A DNA stretch of 64,000 nucleotides from Streptomyces sennicomposti (GCF_019890635.1 NZ_JAIOAB010000031.1:18344-82343), one strand, 5' to 3'. Shown: positions 25,151 to 34,435, counted from the stretch's first letter. The notes: generated by a model from the letters alone, not told the origin. Program-made: numbers and translations.

Positions 25151-25327
25151 ATGGCTGGAGACGGCGACTTCTACAAGCACGACCGCCCGGACGATCCGGG
25201 CCTGGCCGAGGACCGGCCGCGCGGCGGCGGCCCCGAGGAGCCGCACGGGCGCGGCAACTGGCCGGTCTGGATGGTGGTCCTGGCGATCCTGGTGCTGTTC
25301 GTGATCTTCGTGGTGATCTTCGGCTGA
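25151..25327 (+). CDS. Small single-pass membrane protein
   Basis: Encodes 58 residues: a polar, Asp/Gly/Pro-rich N-terminus (1-36) and a C-terminal transmembrane helix (about 38-57, VWMVVLAILVLFVIFVVIFG) ending at the stop. AAGGAG lies 12 bases before the ATG at 25151; an in-frame GTG at 25130 is an alternative. It resembles short conserved actinobacterial membrane proteins of unknown function. Tail-anchored topology is inferred from sequence only. Confidence 0.7.
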   Translation: MAGDGDFYKHDRPDDPGLAEDRPRGGGPEEPHGRGNWPVWMVVLAILVLFVIFVVIFG

Positions 25328-25357
25328 CTCTTCCGCGGGGCGCGGAGCCGGTGGGGC

Positions 25358-25403
25358 GCGGAGGCCGTGGGCACGGAGATGCGGAGGCCGTGGGCACGGA
25401 GAT
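25358..25403. repeat. Exact 23-bp direct duplication with degenerate flanks
   Basis: GCGGAGGCCGTGGGCACGGA plus GAT occurs twice in perfect tandem (25358-25380, 25381-25403). Related GGAGATCGTGAGCGTGG units continue to about 25450. It lies between two convergent genes, and the total repeated stretch is about 100 bp. Confidence 0.7.
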
Positions 25404-25483
25404 CGTGAGCGTGGGGAGCGTGGACGGAGATCGTGAGCGTGGGCGCGGAGTCCGTGGAGTGCGGGGTCCGCGCCCCGTCCGTG

Positions 25484-25990
25484 TCACAGCGTGCGCTGGA
25501 GCAGCACCGTGTCGAGCCACCGGCCGTGCTTGTGGCCGACCTCGGTCAGCCGGCCCGCCTCGGTGAAACCGAGCCGGCGGTGCAGGGCGGCCGAGGCCTC
25601 GCTGCCGGGGGCGGTGATCACCGCGATCACCTGCCGCACTCCGGCCCGCGCGCACTCCGCCAGCAGCTCGGCGAGCAGGGCGGCGCCGAGGCCGCGGCCG
25701 GTGGCCGCCGGGTCGAGGTAGACGGTGTCCTCGACGGTGTTCCGGTACGCCGGTTTCGGCCGCCACGGCCCGGCGTAGGCGAAGCCCGCGATCCGGCCCG
25801 CCTCCTCGGCGACGAGGAACGGCAGCCCGCGCCCGGCGATCTCGTCGTACTTCAGCTCCCACTGTGCGAGCGGGCGCGGTTCCTCGTCGAAGGTGGCGAC
25901 GCTGTGCAGGGCGTAGTGCCCGTAGATGCGGGCGACCTCGGGGAGGTCGGCGCGCAGGGCGGCCCGGACGGTGGCGGTGGGGGCGGTCAC
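25484..25990 (-). CDS. GNAT acetyltransferase of the phosphinothricin/methionine-sulfone type
   Basis: Encodes 168 residues from the GTG at 25990 (GAGAGAAG upstream). Family blocks: VRAALRADLPEVARIYGHYALHS at the N-terminus, FLVAEEAGRIAGFAYAGPWR, the YRNTVEDTVYLDP strand, and acetyl-CoA motif A in TGRGLGAALLAEL. The C-terminal LGFTEAGRLTEVGHKHGRWLDTVLLQ is characteristic of Pat/MddA-like N-acetyltransferases, which detoxify phosphinothricin-like or methionine-derivative amines. Actual substrate unknown. It is a single gene, unlinked to the biosynthetic cluster. Confidence 0.88.
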   Translation of the reverse strand: MTAPTATVRAALRADLPEVARIYGHYALHSVATFDEEPRPLAQWELKYDEIAGRGLPFLVAEEAGRIAGFAYAGPWRPKPAYRNTVEDTVYLDPAATGRGLGAALLAELLAECARAGVRQVIAVITAPGSEASAALHRRLGFTEAGRLTEVGHKHGRWLDTVLLQRTL

Positions 25991-26300
25991 GGCTTCTCTC
26001 TCGCCTCGGGAACGGGACTCTTGCCCGCCTCGGGAACGCGGCTGGGGCGACGCGGCTCGGAGGCGGCGCGGCTCGGAGGCGACGCCGCCGGAGGCGCGGC
26101 TTCGTGCCCGCCTCGGGAGCGCGGCCCGCGCAGTGTAGGGCACCCGGTCCGCGCGTCGCTGCGGGTGCGCGCGGACCGGGGCCGTCAGGGGCGCCCCCGG
26201 TCCCGGCCGGACCGGCGCGAGGCGGCCGGGCCGGAGGTGACCGGGGCGGGACGGACGCGTGGCGTCCGCAGGGGAGGAGCGGGGGCCTGCCCGGCAGGTC

Positions 26301-26735
26301 CTACTGCGCGGCGCCGATCGGCCTGCGCGGTTCCTCCTGGGCGGCGGCCGCGTGCGCGTCCATCCGCTCGGCGGCCAGGATCGCCGCCTTGGTGTCGGCG
26401 CGGGACGCGGCCACGACGAGGGCGCGCCCGGCGAGCGTGTGCGCCCGCCGGTGCAGCGCCGGCGCCTGGTCGGCCGTACGGCCGGCGGACACGGCCGCCC
26501 GCAGCGGGGCGCGTCCGCCGCGCAGGCGGGCCACCTGCTCGGCGAGCCGTTCGGCCGCGGTGTCCAGGTCGGCCGAGGACGGGGTCAGCGCGCGCAGCTC
26601 GTCGGTGACGGCGAGCAGCGCCGCGAGATGACCGGCGAGCTGGATGTCCAACTCCTCCTCGCGTGAGCGGTGGGGGAAGTCGGAGTCGGTGCCGGCCATC
26701 GTGTGGACCGACTTGGCGCGGATCGGTTCGTACAT
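26301..26735 (-). CDS. Helical hypothetical protein
   Basis: Encodes 144 residues, almost entirely helical, with no cysteine, signal peptide or transmembrane segment. A heptad-like run LDIQLAGHLAALLAVTDELRAL is followed by Ala/Arg/Leu-rich helices. It matches a conserved Streptomyces family that I recall being annotated only by an S. coelicolor locus name; function unknown. AGGAGG precedes the ATG. A TTAGA-N5-TCTAA palindrome lies about 40 bp upstream. Confidence 0.75.
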   Translation of the reverse strand: MYEPIRAKSVHTMAGTDSDFPHRSREEELDIQLAGHLAALLAVTDELRALTPSSADLDTAAERLAEQVARLRGGRAPLRAAVSAGRTADQAPALHRRAHTLAGRALVVAASRADTKAAILAAERMDAHAAAAQEEPRRPIGAAQ

Positions 26736-26773
26736 GGGATGGCCTCCTGTGCTCTGACAGAAAACATCCTAGC

Positions 26774-26788
26774 TTAGAACTCGTCTAA
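26774..26788. promoter_or_regulatory. Palindrome TTAGA-N5-TCTAA in the promoter of the helical protein gene
   Basis: A perfect 5+5 inverted repeat sits in the most AT-rich part of the intergenic region. A minus-strand TAGGAT about 11 bases downstream could be the -10 element. The position suits an operator. Confidence 0.4.
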
Positions 26789-26988
26789 AGTTGAGCCCGG
26801 TCGCGAAAACCGGCCCAGGCGCACACCGAGGGTGAGCGCGCGGGCCGGGCGTGCGTGGTCAGGACGTCATCTCGCGCGGCCAGTCTGCCGAGGCGGAGGC
26901 CGCACGGGATCGACCGGCCGGTCCCGGGTCCACGCATCACGACGCAGGGCTGGCCTATGGGGTGAGCCGGAGTGTTGAATGACGCACC

Positions 26989-28161
26989 ATGATCGCGAAC
27001 AGGAACATCCACCCCAGCCGCCGCTCCATGCTCGCTCTGGGCGGTGCCGGCGCGCTCACCGCCGCGACCGTCTCCCTCGGCGCCGGGACGGCCTCGGCCG
27101 CCGCCTATCCCGCCCCGGGATCGGCCCTCCTGGTGCCCTCCCCGCGACTTGATCTGAACAGCGCGTCGAACAACTGGATACGCGAAAAGGCCACCAAGGA
27201 CGCCACCATCATCCAGTCGTTCGGATACGACAACGCCAACAGGCACATCTACCTCGTGCAGGTGACGCAGGGAGGCCTGAAACTGGCCGGCGAATCCGCC
27301 CCGGTCAGCAGTGCGAACCGCAATCTCCACGGCGACCTGACCGTGACCAAATGGGACATGTCAGGCAACGTCCTCGGCTATATGTACCTGCGCGGGTTCG
27401 GTCATGGGATGAGTATCGGCATCGAGCCGGTCGGCGGCTCGGCCTATTTGTGGACGGAGGTCGACGCCGTCGCGCTGAGCGACGGCACCAGCCGCGGCAG
27501 GCGCCTGGCCCGCTTCCCCTTCGTCAACGGCCGGGTGCTCGACTCCACCTCCGCCGACCTCACCACCTACACGCCGGTGCCTGGTTCCACGGTCAACACG
27601 GCCAGTGTCGACCCGGTCTACGGCCGCCTCGTCGTCCGTTTCCAGGACACGGACGGAATCAAGAAGTACCAGGTGCACGATCTCGACCTGGCCCGCCTCG
27701 GCATCTGGAGCGAGCCGCTGGCGGCCATCGACGAGCCGGACATCACCGCGGTCCCCGGATGGCCTCTCACCACCTACGGCCACCCCTTCCTCCAGGGGTA
27801 CGTCGTCGTCGGCCGGTACCTCTACATGCTGCACGGAAACAGCTACGGCTCGACCGAGAAGATCAACGGCCAGAACGTGGTGATCTCCCAGCCGAATGTC
27901 GGCAACACGTTCATCAGCTCGGTGGACCTCACCACCGGCGCCTTCTCCCCGGCCCCGCCTTCCCCCTTCAACGTCAACGTCAATCCGTGCTACACCGCGG
28001 CCGCGTACACGTTGGACTACCGCGAACCCGAAGGTCTCGGGGTCTACATCCCGGACCTCGCCCAGCCGGGTGTGTTCAGCATCGGCATGGGATTCGCCTC
28101 GGGCCCCGAAGGCGCGCGTCTGGCGAGCATCTATGGAAAGTCCGATCTCATCCAGCCCTGA
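26989..28161 (+). CDS. Tat-secreted beta-propeller protein (P68 RBP/TagC-like)
   Basis: Encodes 390 residues. The N-terminus has a Tat motif, SRRSMLALGG, followed by a hydrophobic stretch and a TASAAA cleavage region (about residue 38). The mature part is made of beta-propeller-like blades, with motifs such as IIQSFGYDNANRHIYLVQV, GFGHGMSIGIEPVG, YLWTEVDA and NPCYTAAAYTLDYREPEGLGVY. This resembles the receptor-binding or teichoic-acid-type propeller found in secreted Streptomyces proteins and phage tail proteins. Ligand unknown; a glycan is plausible. It has no strong ribosome site and is a single gene. Confidence 0.72.
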   Translation: MIANRNIHPSRRSMLALGGAGALTAATVSLGAGTASAAAYPAPGSALLVPSPRLDLNSASNNWIREKATKDATIIQSFGYDNANRHIYLVQVTQGGLKLAGESAPVSSANRNLHGDLTVTKWDMSGNVLGYMYLRGFGHGMSIGIEPVGGSAYLWTEVDAVALSDGTSRGRRLARFPFVNGRVLDSTSADLTTYTPVPGSTVNTASVDPVYGRLVVRFQDTDGIKKYQVHDLDLARLGIWSEPLAAIDEPDITAVPGWPLTTYGHPFLQGYVVVGRYLYMLHGNSYGSTEKINGQNVVISQPNVGNTFISSVDLTTGAFSPAPPSPFNVNVNPCYTAAAYTLDYREPEGLGVYIPDLAQPGVFSIGMGFASGPEGARLASIYGKSDLIQP

Positions 28162-28260
28162 CGTGATCTGCGACGTCCGGTGTCGAACGGTGCGCCGAAC
28201 TTGATCACCTGACGGACCAAAGACCGGCCTCACCCCATAGGACACGGGCCAAGGCGGGCG

Positions 28261-29472
28261 TCAGGGCTGGCTGTAGCCGTCCAGGAAGTGGCCGATCCGG
28301 CTCACCGCGTCGCGCAGGTCGCCGACCGAGGGCAGGGTGACGACCCGGAAATGGTCGGGTTCGGGCCAGTTGAAGCCGGTGCCCTGGACGACCATGATCT
28401 TCTCGCGGCGCAGCAGGTCCAGGACCATCCGCCGGTCGTCCTTGATCTTGAAGACCTTGGGGTCCAGGCGCGGGAACAGGTACAGCGCCCCCTTGGGCCG
28501 TACGCACGTCACGCCCGGGATCTGGGTGAGCAGCTCGTGGGCGACGTCCATCTGCTCCTTGAGCCGGCCGCCGGGCAGGACCAGGTCGTTGATGGTCTGC
28601 CGGCCGCTGAGCGCGGCGACCACGCCGTGCTGTCCCGGCATGTTCGCGCACAGGCGCATGTTCGCCAGGATGGTCAGGCCCTCGATGTAGGAGTCGGCGT
28701 GGGCGCGCGGACCGGAGATCGACATCCAGCCGACCCGGTAGCCGGCCACCCGGTAGGCCTTGGACATGCCGTTGAAGGTGAGGGTCAGCAGGTCGGGGGC
28801 GACCGAGGCGGTCGGGGTGTGCGTGGCGCCGTCGTAGAGGATCTTGTCGTAGATCTCGTCGGAGCAGACCAGCAGGTTGTGCCGGCGGGCGATGTCGGTC
28901 AGCCCCTTGAGCACCGCCGGGTCGTAGACCGCGCCGGTGGGGTTGTTGGGGTTGATGATGACGATCGCCTTGGTGCGGTCGGTGACCTTGCGCTCCACGT
29001 CGGCGAGGTCCGGCATCCAGTCGGACTGCTCGTCGCAGCGGTAGTGCACGGCGGTGCCGCCGGACAGGGAGACGGCGGCGGTCCACAGCGGGTAGTCCGG
29101 CGCGGGCACCAGCACCTCGTCGCCGTCGTCCAGCAGCCCCTGCATCGCCATCACGATCAGCTCGGAGACGCCGTTGCCGATGAAGACGTGCTCGACGTCG
29201 GTCTCGATGCCGAGGGTCTGGTTGTGCATGACGACCGCGCGGCGCGCCGCCAGCAGGCCCTTGGCGTCGCCGTAGCCGTGCGCGGTGGAGACGTTGCGGA
29301 GGATGTCCTCCAGGATCTCCGGGGGGCACTCGAAGCCGAACGCGGCCGGGTTGCCGGTGTTCAGCTTGAGGATGCGGTGACCGGCCGCCTCCAGCCGCAT
29401 CGCCTCCTCGAGCACCGGGCCCCGGATCTCGTAACAGACGTTGGCGAGCTTGGTCGACTGGATCACCTGCAT
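28261..29472 (-). CDS. PLP-dependent aminotransferase (AlaA-like, class I/II)
   Basis: Encodes 403 residues from the ATG at 29472, giving the typical N-terminus MQVIQSTKLANVCYEIRGPV. Class I blocks: LNTGNPAAFGFE, NGVSELI, PAPDYPLWTAAV, INPNNPTGAVY, and the PLP lysine region FNGMSKAYRVAGYRVGW. The sequence matches bacterial glutamate-pyruvate aminotransferase AlaA, which makes alanine. Upstream in-frame ATGs at 29532 and 29646 give unsupported extensions. The ribosome site is weak. Monocistronic. Confidence 0.9.
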   Translation of the reverse strand: MQVIQSTKLANVCYEIRGPVLEEAMRLEAAGHRILKLNTGNPAAFGFECPPEILEDILRNVSTAHGYGDAKGLLAARRAVVMHNQTLGIETDVEHVFIGNGVSELIVMAMQGLLDDGDEVLVPAPDYPLWTAAVSLSGGTAVHYRCDEQSDWMPDLADVERKVTDRTKAIVIINPNNPTGAVYDPAVLKGLTDIARRHNLLVCSDEIYDKILYDGATHTPTASVAPDLLTLTFNGMSKAYRVAGYRVGWMSISGPRAHADSYIEGLTILANMRLCANMPGQHGVVAALSGRQTINDLVLPGGRLKEQMDVAHELLTQIPGVTCVRPKGALYLFPRLDPKVFKIKDDRRMVLDLLRREKIMVVQGTGFNWPEPDHFRVVTLPSVGDLRDAVSRIGHFLDGYSQP

Positions 29473-29608
29473 GTCTGGGAGCTTACGGCCGGGTATCGCC
29501 CGGCGGCTCGTGTTTTCCGCCACGTGAGACATTCCAGGGCCCCGGCCGGACGCGGGTTGACGCCCGCGCCGGTGCCGCCGATCACCGCACTCCCTATGCT
29601 TTCCGGCC

Positions 29609-30421
29609 ATGTCCATGCCTTCCGACCGCCCCGCCGTCCCCCGCACGGGTGATGCGCCCCAGGGACCGCCGAACGTGTACCACCCCCAGGCTCCGGCGGC
29701 CCCGGCGTACGACGGGTACGCCGACCCGGCCGCCGCGCACGGGTGGCAGAACGCGTACGACGAGACGCGCGAACTGCCCCCGCTGACGGCCGGGATCCTC
29801 GTGGGGCAGGGGCAGGGGCAGGGGCAGGGGCAGGGGCAGGGGGCGGGGCAGGGTCAGGGGAGCGCGGGCGCGGGGTTCGGTGAGCGGGCGGATGCGGGGG
29901 CCGGTGCCGGGGGCCGCGGTGCGCGGCGGGCCGCCGCCCGGCGCTCGCGGCGGTCGCGGCGCGTGGTGGTGGCCGCGGGGGCGGCGGGGATGGTGTCCCT
30001 GGCCGCGGTGATCGCCGGCCTGTCGGCCCTGGGCCCGTCGGCGGACGGCTCGGGCGGCGGCTCGGGGCGTACGGAGCCGTCGGCCGGCGCGGCGGACGCC
30101 CCGGCGGACGGCGGCACCGCCCCGGCGGCGGGCGGCCTCACGGCCCCGGCGGCGCCCACGGGGGCCGCGCGCCGGACCGCCGCGCCCCCGGCGGCAGCGC
30201 CCGCCACCCACGCGCCCGCGACCGCCGCGTCGAGCCCCGGCGCCGCCGCGCCGCCGCACGGCACTCCGGCGTCCCGTACGACGACCACGGCCCCCGCCGC
30301 CTCGCCCGCCGTCACCTCCGCCGCCCCGTCCCCGACGTCAGGCTCCCCGTCCCCCTCTCCCACGGGCGGCTGGGGTCACGGCGGACGGCACGGCGGAGGC
30401 GGTCACTGGCACGGCGGCTGA
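29609..30421 (+). CDS. Low-complexity single-pass membrane protein with Gly-Gln repeat
   Basis: Encodes 270 residues. A Pro/Ala-rich cytoplasmic N-terminus holds a perfect GQ dipeptide run (about 65-84, from a CAGGGG hexamer repeat). An Arg-rich stretch (104-117) and one transmembrane helix (about 118-142) follow. The extracellular tail is long, Ala/Pro/Thr/Ser-rich, and ends in a Gly/His-rich segment. No enzymatic domain is seen. The Arg-rich cluster before the helix fits inside-positive topology. The minus-strand reading of the same DNA is less protein-like. Confidence 0.6.
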   Translation: MSMPSDRPAVPRTGDAPQGPPNVYHPQAPAAPAYDGYADPAAAHGWQNAYDETRELPPLTAGILVGQGQGQGQGQGQGAGQGQGSAGAGFGERADAGAGAGGRGARRAAARRSRRSRRVVVAAGAAGMVSLAAVIAGLSALGPSADGSGGGSGRTEPSAGAADAPADGGTAPAAGGLTAPAAPTGAARRTAAPPAAAPATHAPATAASSPGAAAPPHGTPASRTTTTAPAASPAVTSAAPSPTSGSPSPSPTGGWGHGGRHGGGGHWHGG

Positions 30422-30577
30422 GGGGGAGCGGCGGCATTCCCGCTCCCGATTCCCCCTCCCGTCCCGGCAGTCCCCTCCGCGTTCTTGTGGGCGTACCCCC
30501 CTCGCCATCACAATGCGCATGACAAAACAGGCGGCCGGAAGATCTCCGGCTGCCTGCGTCTCAAGAGGGGACCCCAC

Positions 30578-31441
30578 ATGAACAAGCCTCTCCTTGCCAC
30601 GCTCGCCACCCTGGTGATCACCGGGGCGGGCATGGCGCCCGCGGCGGCCGCCGCGCAGAACGGCGGCGCGGCCGCCGCTCCCGCGAAGAAGGCGGCCCCC
30701 GCGGTCAAGGCCGTCGACTTCGCCGGCACCGTCTCGCTGAGCAACTGCTCCGGCTCCGTCATCCGCTTCCCCGCCTCCGCGGACAGCGACCCGGCGCTCG
30801 TGCTCTCCAACGGCCACTGCCTGGAGACCGGCTTCCCGGACCCCGGTGAGGTCATCACCGGCCAGTCCTCCAGCCGCACCTTCGGCCTGCTGAACTCCGC
30901 CGGCACCAAGGTCGCCACGCTCCGCGCCAACCAGGTCGTCTACTCGACCATGACCGACACGGACGTCACGATCTACCGCCTCACCAGCACCTACGCGCAG
31001 ATCAAGAACTCGTACGGGATCAGCGCGCTGACCGTGAGCGACACCCACCCGGTGGCCGGCACCGCCATCAAGGTGGTCTCCGGGTACTGGAAGAAGATCT
31101 ACAGCTGCAACATCGACGGGTTCGTCTACCGCCTGAAGGAGGGCGGCTGGACCTGGAAGGACTCCGTCCGCTACACCTCCGCCTGCAACACCATCGGCGG
31201 CACCTCCGGCTCGCCCGTCGTCGACACCGCCACCGGCAAGGTCGTCGCCGTCAACAACACCGGCAACGAGGACGGCCAGCGCTGCACGGAGAACAACCCG
31301 TGCGAGGTCGACGCGAGCGGCAACGTCACCGTCCGGCAGGGCATCAACTACGCCGAGGAGACGTACCAGATACCCGCCTGCTTCACGACCGGCAACAAGC
31401 TCAACCTGAACGCGAGCGGCTGCGTCCTGCCCAAGCCGTGA
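30578..31441 (+). CDS. Secreted trypsin-like serine peptidase
   Basis: Encodes 287 residues. A Sec signal peptide (about 1-26, ends AAAAA) precedes a chymotrypsin-fold domain with triad His80 (SNGHC), Asp129 (DTDVTIYRL) and Ser210 (GGTSGSP). Six or more cysteines in the mature part suggest disulfides. The start ATG at 30578 follows GAGGGG. Likely an extracellular protease of the S1 family without a large pro-domain. Single gene, convergent with the deacylase. Confidence 0.88.
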   Translation: MNKPLLATLATLVITGAGMAPAAAAAQNGGAAAAPAKKAAPAVKAVDFAGTVSLSNCSGSVIRFPASADSDPALVLSNGHCLETGFPDPGEVITGQSSSRTFGLLNSAGTKVATLRANQVVYSTMTDTDVTIYRLTSTYAQIKNSYGISALTVSDTHPVAGTAIKVVSGYWKKIYSCNIDGFVYRLKEGGWTWKDSVRYTSACNTIGGTSGSPVVDTATGKVVAVNNTGNEDGQRCTENNPCEVDASGNVTVRQGINYAEETYQIPACFTTGNKLNLNASGCVLPKP

Positions 31442-31471
31442 GCGACCCGCACTGAGCCGTAGGGCGGGCGG

Positions 31472-33121
31472 TCACACCGGAGTACGGCGGACCGCCCGCC
31501 CCGCCAGCACGTCCGTGCGGCGGCCGTCCTCGATGACGAACCGGCCGTCGATCAGCACGTACGGGATGCCGGCCGGCGGGGTGCGCGGCTGCTCGAAGGT
31601 GGCGCCCGCCGCGACGGTCGCCGGGTCGAACAGGACCAGGTCGGCCCGGTACCCCTCGCGCACCACGCCCCGGTCGGGCAGCCGCAGCCGCGCCGCCGGC
31701 CGCCCGGTCAGGTGCGCGACGCACTCCTCCAGCGACAGCACGCCCGACTCCCGCACGTAGTGCCCGAGATAGCGGGGGAAGGTGCCGTAGGCGCGCGGGT
31801 GCGGCTTGGCGCCGCGCAGGATGCCGTCGGAGCCGCCGGTGTGGACGGGGTGCCGCATGATCGCCCGGACGTTCTCCTCGTGGCCGACGTGCTGCAGGAT
31901 CGTCGTGCCGAGCCGGTCCTCGGCCAGCAGCCGGCGGGCGACGGTCCACGGGCTCTCGCCGCGCCGCGCCGCCGACTCGGCGACCGTCCGGCCCACGTAC
32001 CCGGCGAGCGCGGGAGCCGTGACGCCGGAGATCTCGATCGTCTCCCACTCCACCGGCACCCCGTGGCAGCCGTCGGAGCCGGTCACCTCCAGGTCGTGGC
32101 GGACGCGCTCGGCGGTGGCCTCGTCGGCGAGCCTGCCGAGGACGCGCTCCGGGCCGCCCTCGCTCGCCCAGCTCGGCAGCAGCGCCACCAGGGTGGTGCA
32201 GCCGGGGGTGTACGGATAGGTGTCCAGGGTGATGTCGGCCCCGGCGGCCAGCGCATCGTCCAGCAGGGCCAGCAGCTCGGGCGCGCGGCCCTTGTTGGGA
32301 CCGAAGTTCATGGTGGCGTGCGCGAGGTGCAGCGGACAGCCGGCCGCGCGGCTCAGCGCCACCATCTCCGCGTACGCCTCCAGCGCACCCGCGCCGTAAC
32401 TGCGGTGGTGCGGGCAGTAGTAGCCGCTGTACCCGGCCACCACCCGGCACAGCTCGGTGAGTTCGGCGTCCTCGGCGTACATGCCGGGCGTGTAGGTGAG
32501 CCCGGAGGACATGCCGACCGCCCCCTGCTCCATGCCCTCGGCGACCAACCGCCGCATCCGGTCCAGCTCCTGGGGCGTGGCCGGGCGGTCGCCCCAGCCC
32601 ACGGCGAGCGCGCGGACGGTGCCCTGCGGGACGAGGTAGGCCGCGTTCACGGCGATGCCCTCGCCGTCGAAGCCGTGGTCGAGGCGGTCCAGGTACTCGC
32701 CCACCGACCGCCAGGAGAAGTCGATGTCGTCGCCGTGGCCGTTCCAGCCGGTGATCGCCCGGCGGACCTCGGCGAGCGTCCGGTCGTCCACGGGCGCGTA
32801 CGACAGGCCGTCCTGGCCGATCACCTCCAGCGTGACGCCCTGCGCGGCCTTCGCGCTGTGGTCGGGGTCGCGCAGCAGCTCCAGATCGCTGTGGGCGTGC
32901 ATGTCGATGAAGCCGGGGGAGAGGACCAGGCCCTCCGCGTCCAGTTCGCGTCTCGCGCGCGGCCGCTGGCAGCCCGCCGAGGCGGCCTCCTTCACGATCG
33001 AGACGATCCTGCCGTCCTTGACCGCCACGTCCGCGCGGTAGGAGGGCGCGCCGGTGCCGTCCACGACGTCCGCGTCCCGGACGACGAGATCGGCGAAGTC
33101 GGCGGGCTCGACCGGGTCCAT
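31472..33121 (-). CDS. N-acyl-D-amino-acid deacylase
   Basis: Encodes 549 residues of the amidohydrolase superfamily. Metal-site motifs: GFIDMHAHSDLELL near residue 75, the central SSGLTYTPGMYA and HLAHATMNFGPNKG, and the C-terminal HTGGSDGILRGAKPHPRAYG. D-aminoacylases remove the acyl group from N-acyl-D-amino acids. The gene follows the deaminase gene by 27 bases, so the released D-amino acid can be deaminated by its neighbour. Start ATG at 33121, preceded by GGAG. Confidence 0.9.
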   Translation of the reverse strand: MDPVEPADFADLVVRDADVVDGTGAPSYRADVAVKDGRIVSIVKEAASAGCQRPRARRELDAEGLVLSPGFIDMHAHSDLELLRDPDHSAKAAQGVTLEVIGQDGLSYAPVDDRTLAEVRRAITGWNGHGDDIDFSWRSVGEYLDRLDHGFDGEGIAVNAAYLVPQGTVRALAVGWGDRPATPQELDRMRRLVAEGMEQGAVGMSSGLTYTPGMYAEDAELTELCRVVAGYSGYYCPHHRSYGAGALEAYAEMVALSRAAGCPLHLAHATMNFGPNKGRAPELLALLDDALAAGADITLDTYPYTPGCTTLVALLPSWASEGGPERVLGRLADEATAERVRHDLEVTGSDGCHGVPVEWETIEISGVTAPALAGYVGRTVAESAARRGESPWTVARRLLAEDRLGTTILQHVGHEENVRAIMRHPVHTGGSDGILRGAKPHPRAYGTFPRYLGHYVRESGVLSLEECVAHLTGRPAARLRLPDRGVVREGYRADLVLFDPATVAAGATFEQPRTPPAGIPYVLIDGRFVIEDGRRTDVLAGRAVRRTPV

Positions 33122-33148
33122 GGGTGACTCCTTCCACGGTGGCGTGGG

Positions 33149-34414
33149 CTAGAAGAACGTCCGTACGTACTCCACGACCGTCCCGTCCGCCTCCGTCACC
33201 GGGATCAGCGGCCACTTGTCGAAGGACGTGCACGGGTGGGACAGGCCCAGGCCGATCCAGTCGCCGACCTCCACGTCCGCCTCCGGCGTGGTGCTGAGCC
33301 ACGTGTGCTGGTCGGACAGGCCGGTGACGGTGACGCCCGTCGCCGGACGTTCCACGCCGTCGCGCCGCACCACCTGCGCCACGGGCAGATCCAGGTCGTA
33401 GGCCGCGTCCCGCTTGCCCGCGTTGGCGAAGGCCTGTCCGGCCGAGGGCCGGGAGACGACCTGCGCCCACAGCCGGAACGCGGGCTCCAACGCCCCTTCC
33501 CCGGGCACCCGGTTGAACGGGGTGACCTCGCGGTAGCGGCCGTCGTCGTGCGAGACGTACGCGCCCGAGCGCAGCAACTTCAGCACCGGCAGCGAGAGTC
33601 CGGGGATGCCGGCGAACACGTCGGCCACCGCGTCGAACCAGGCGCTGCCGCCCGCGCTCACCACGATCTCCTCCACGCCCCGGAACCGCCCGGCCTTGTC
33701 GAAGCCCGCCGCCAGGTCCACCAGCCGCCGCAGATACGCCCGCACCCGCTCCGGATCGGCCTCGGGAACCTCGCCCTCGTACCCGGCGACGCCGGCCAGC
33801 CGCAGCGTCGGCGCGGCGGCCACCGCGTCCGCGACCGCCGCGCAGTCGGCCTCCGTGCGCGCACCGGTCCGGGCGCCCTCACCGGCGGCGAGTTCGACCA
33901 CCACGTCCAGCGGCCGGGCGGCGCCGCGCAGCGCCGCGTCCATCAGCTCCACGCCGCGCACCGAGTCGACGTAGCAGACCAGGTGGAAGGACGGGTCGGC
34001 GGCGAGTTCGGCGGCGAACCAGCGCAGGGCGGCCGGGTCCACCACCTCGTTGGCCAGGAAGATCCGCCGCACGCCGAACTCCCGCGCCACCCGCACCTGG
34101 TGGGGCAGGGCGAGGGTGATGCCCCACGCCCCGTGGTCGAGCTGCCGCTGGAACAGCCGCGGGGCCATGGAGGTCTTGCCGTGCGGCGCGAAGGCGAGGC
34201 CGTGGCGGGCCGTGTACGTCTCCATCAGCTTCAGGTTGTGCTCCAGGCGCTCGGCGGACAGCGCGAGCACCGGGGTGGTGAAGCCGTCGGTGAAGAGGTT
34301 GCGGCGCTGGGCCGCCAGCTCGCCCACGGTCAGGCCGTCCGCGTCCGGCGGGAGGCCCTTGAAGCGGTGGTCGACGCGTTCCTCGTCCAGCCCGGCGAAT
34401 GCCTCGGTGCTCAC
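33149..34414 (-). CDS. Amino-acid deaminase / D-threonine aldolase-like PLP enzyme
   Basis: Encodes 421 residues from the GTG at 34414, preceded by GGGAGG. It has an alanine-racemase-type PLP barrel (PHGKTSMAPRLFQRQLDHGAWG includes the PLP lysine; FLANEVVDP) and a C-terminal D-serine dehydratase-like domain with zinc-type residues (LSDQHTWL, GLGLSHPCTSFDKWPLIPV). Family members deaminate D-amino acids or D-threonine-type substrates. Linkage to the deacylase and RidA supports a D-amino acid route releasing reactive enamines or imines. Confidence 0.85.
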   Translation of the reverse strand: MSTEAFAGLDEERVDHRFKGLPPDADGLTVGELAAQRRNLFTDGFTTPVLALSAERLEHNLKLMETYTARHGLAFAPHGKTSMAPRLFQRQLDHGAWGITLALPHQVRVAREFGVRRIFLANEVVDPAALRWFAAELAADPSFHLVCYVDSVRGVELMDAALRGAARPLDVVVELAAGEGARTGARTEADCAAVADAVAAAPTLRLAGVAGYEGEVPEADPERVRAYLRRLVDLAAGFDKAGRFRGVEEIVVSAGGSAWFDAVADVFAGIPGLSLPVLKLLRSGAYVSHDDGRYREVTPFNRVPGEGALEPAFRLWAQVVSRPSAGQAFANAGKRDAAYDLDLPVAQVVRRDGVERPATGVTVTGLSDQHTWLSTTPEADVEVGDWIGLGLSHPCTSFDKWPLIPVTEADGTVVEYVRTFF

Positions 34415-34435
34415 GGAACCTCCCTGATCAGCGGC

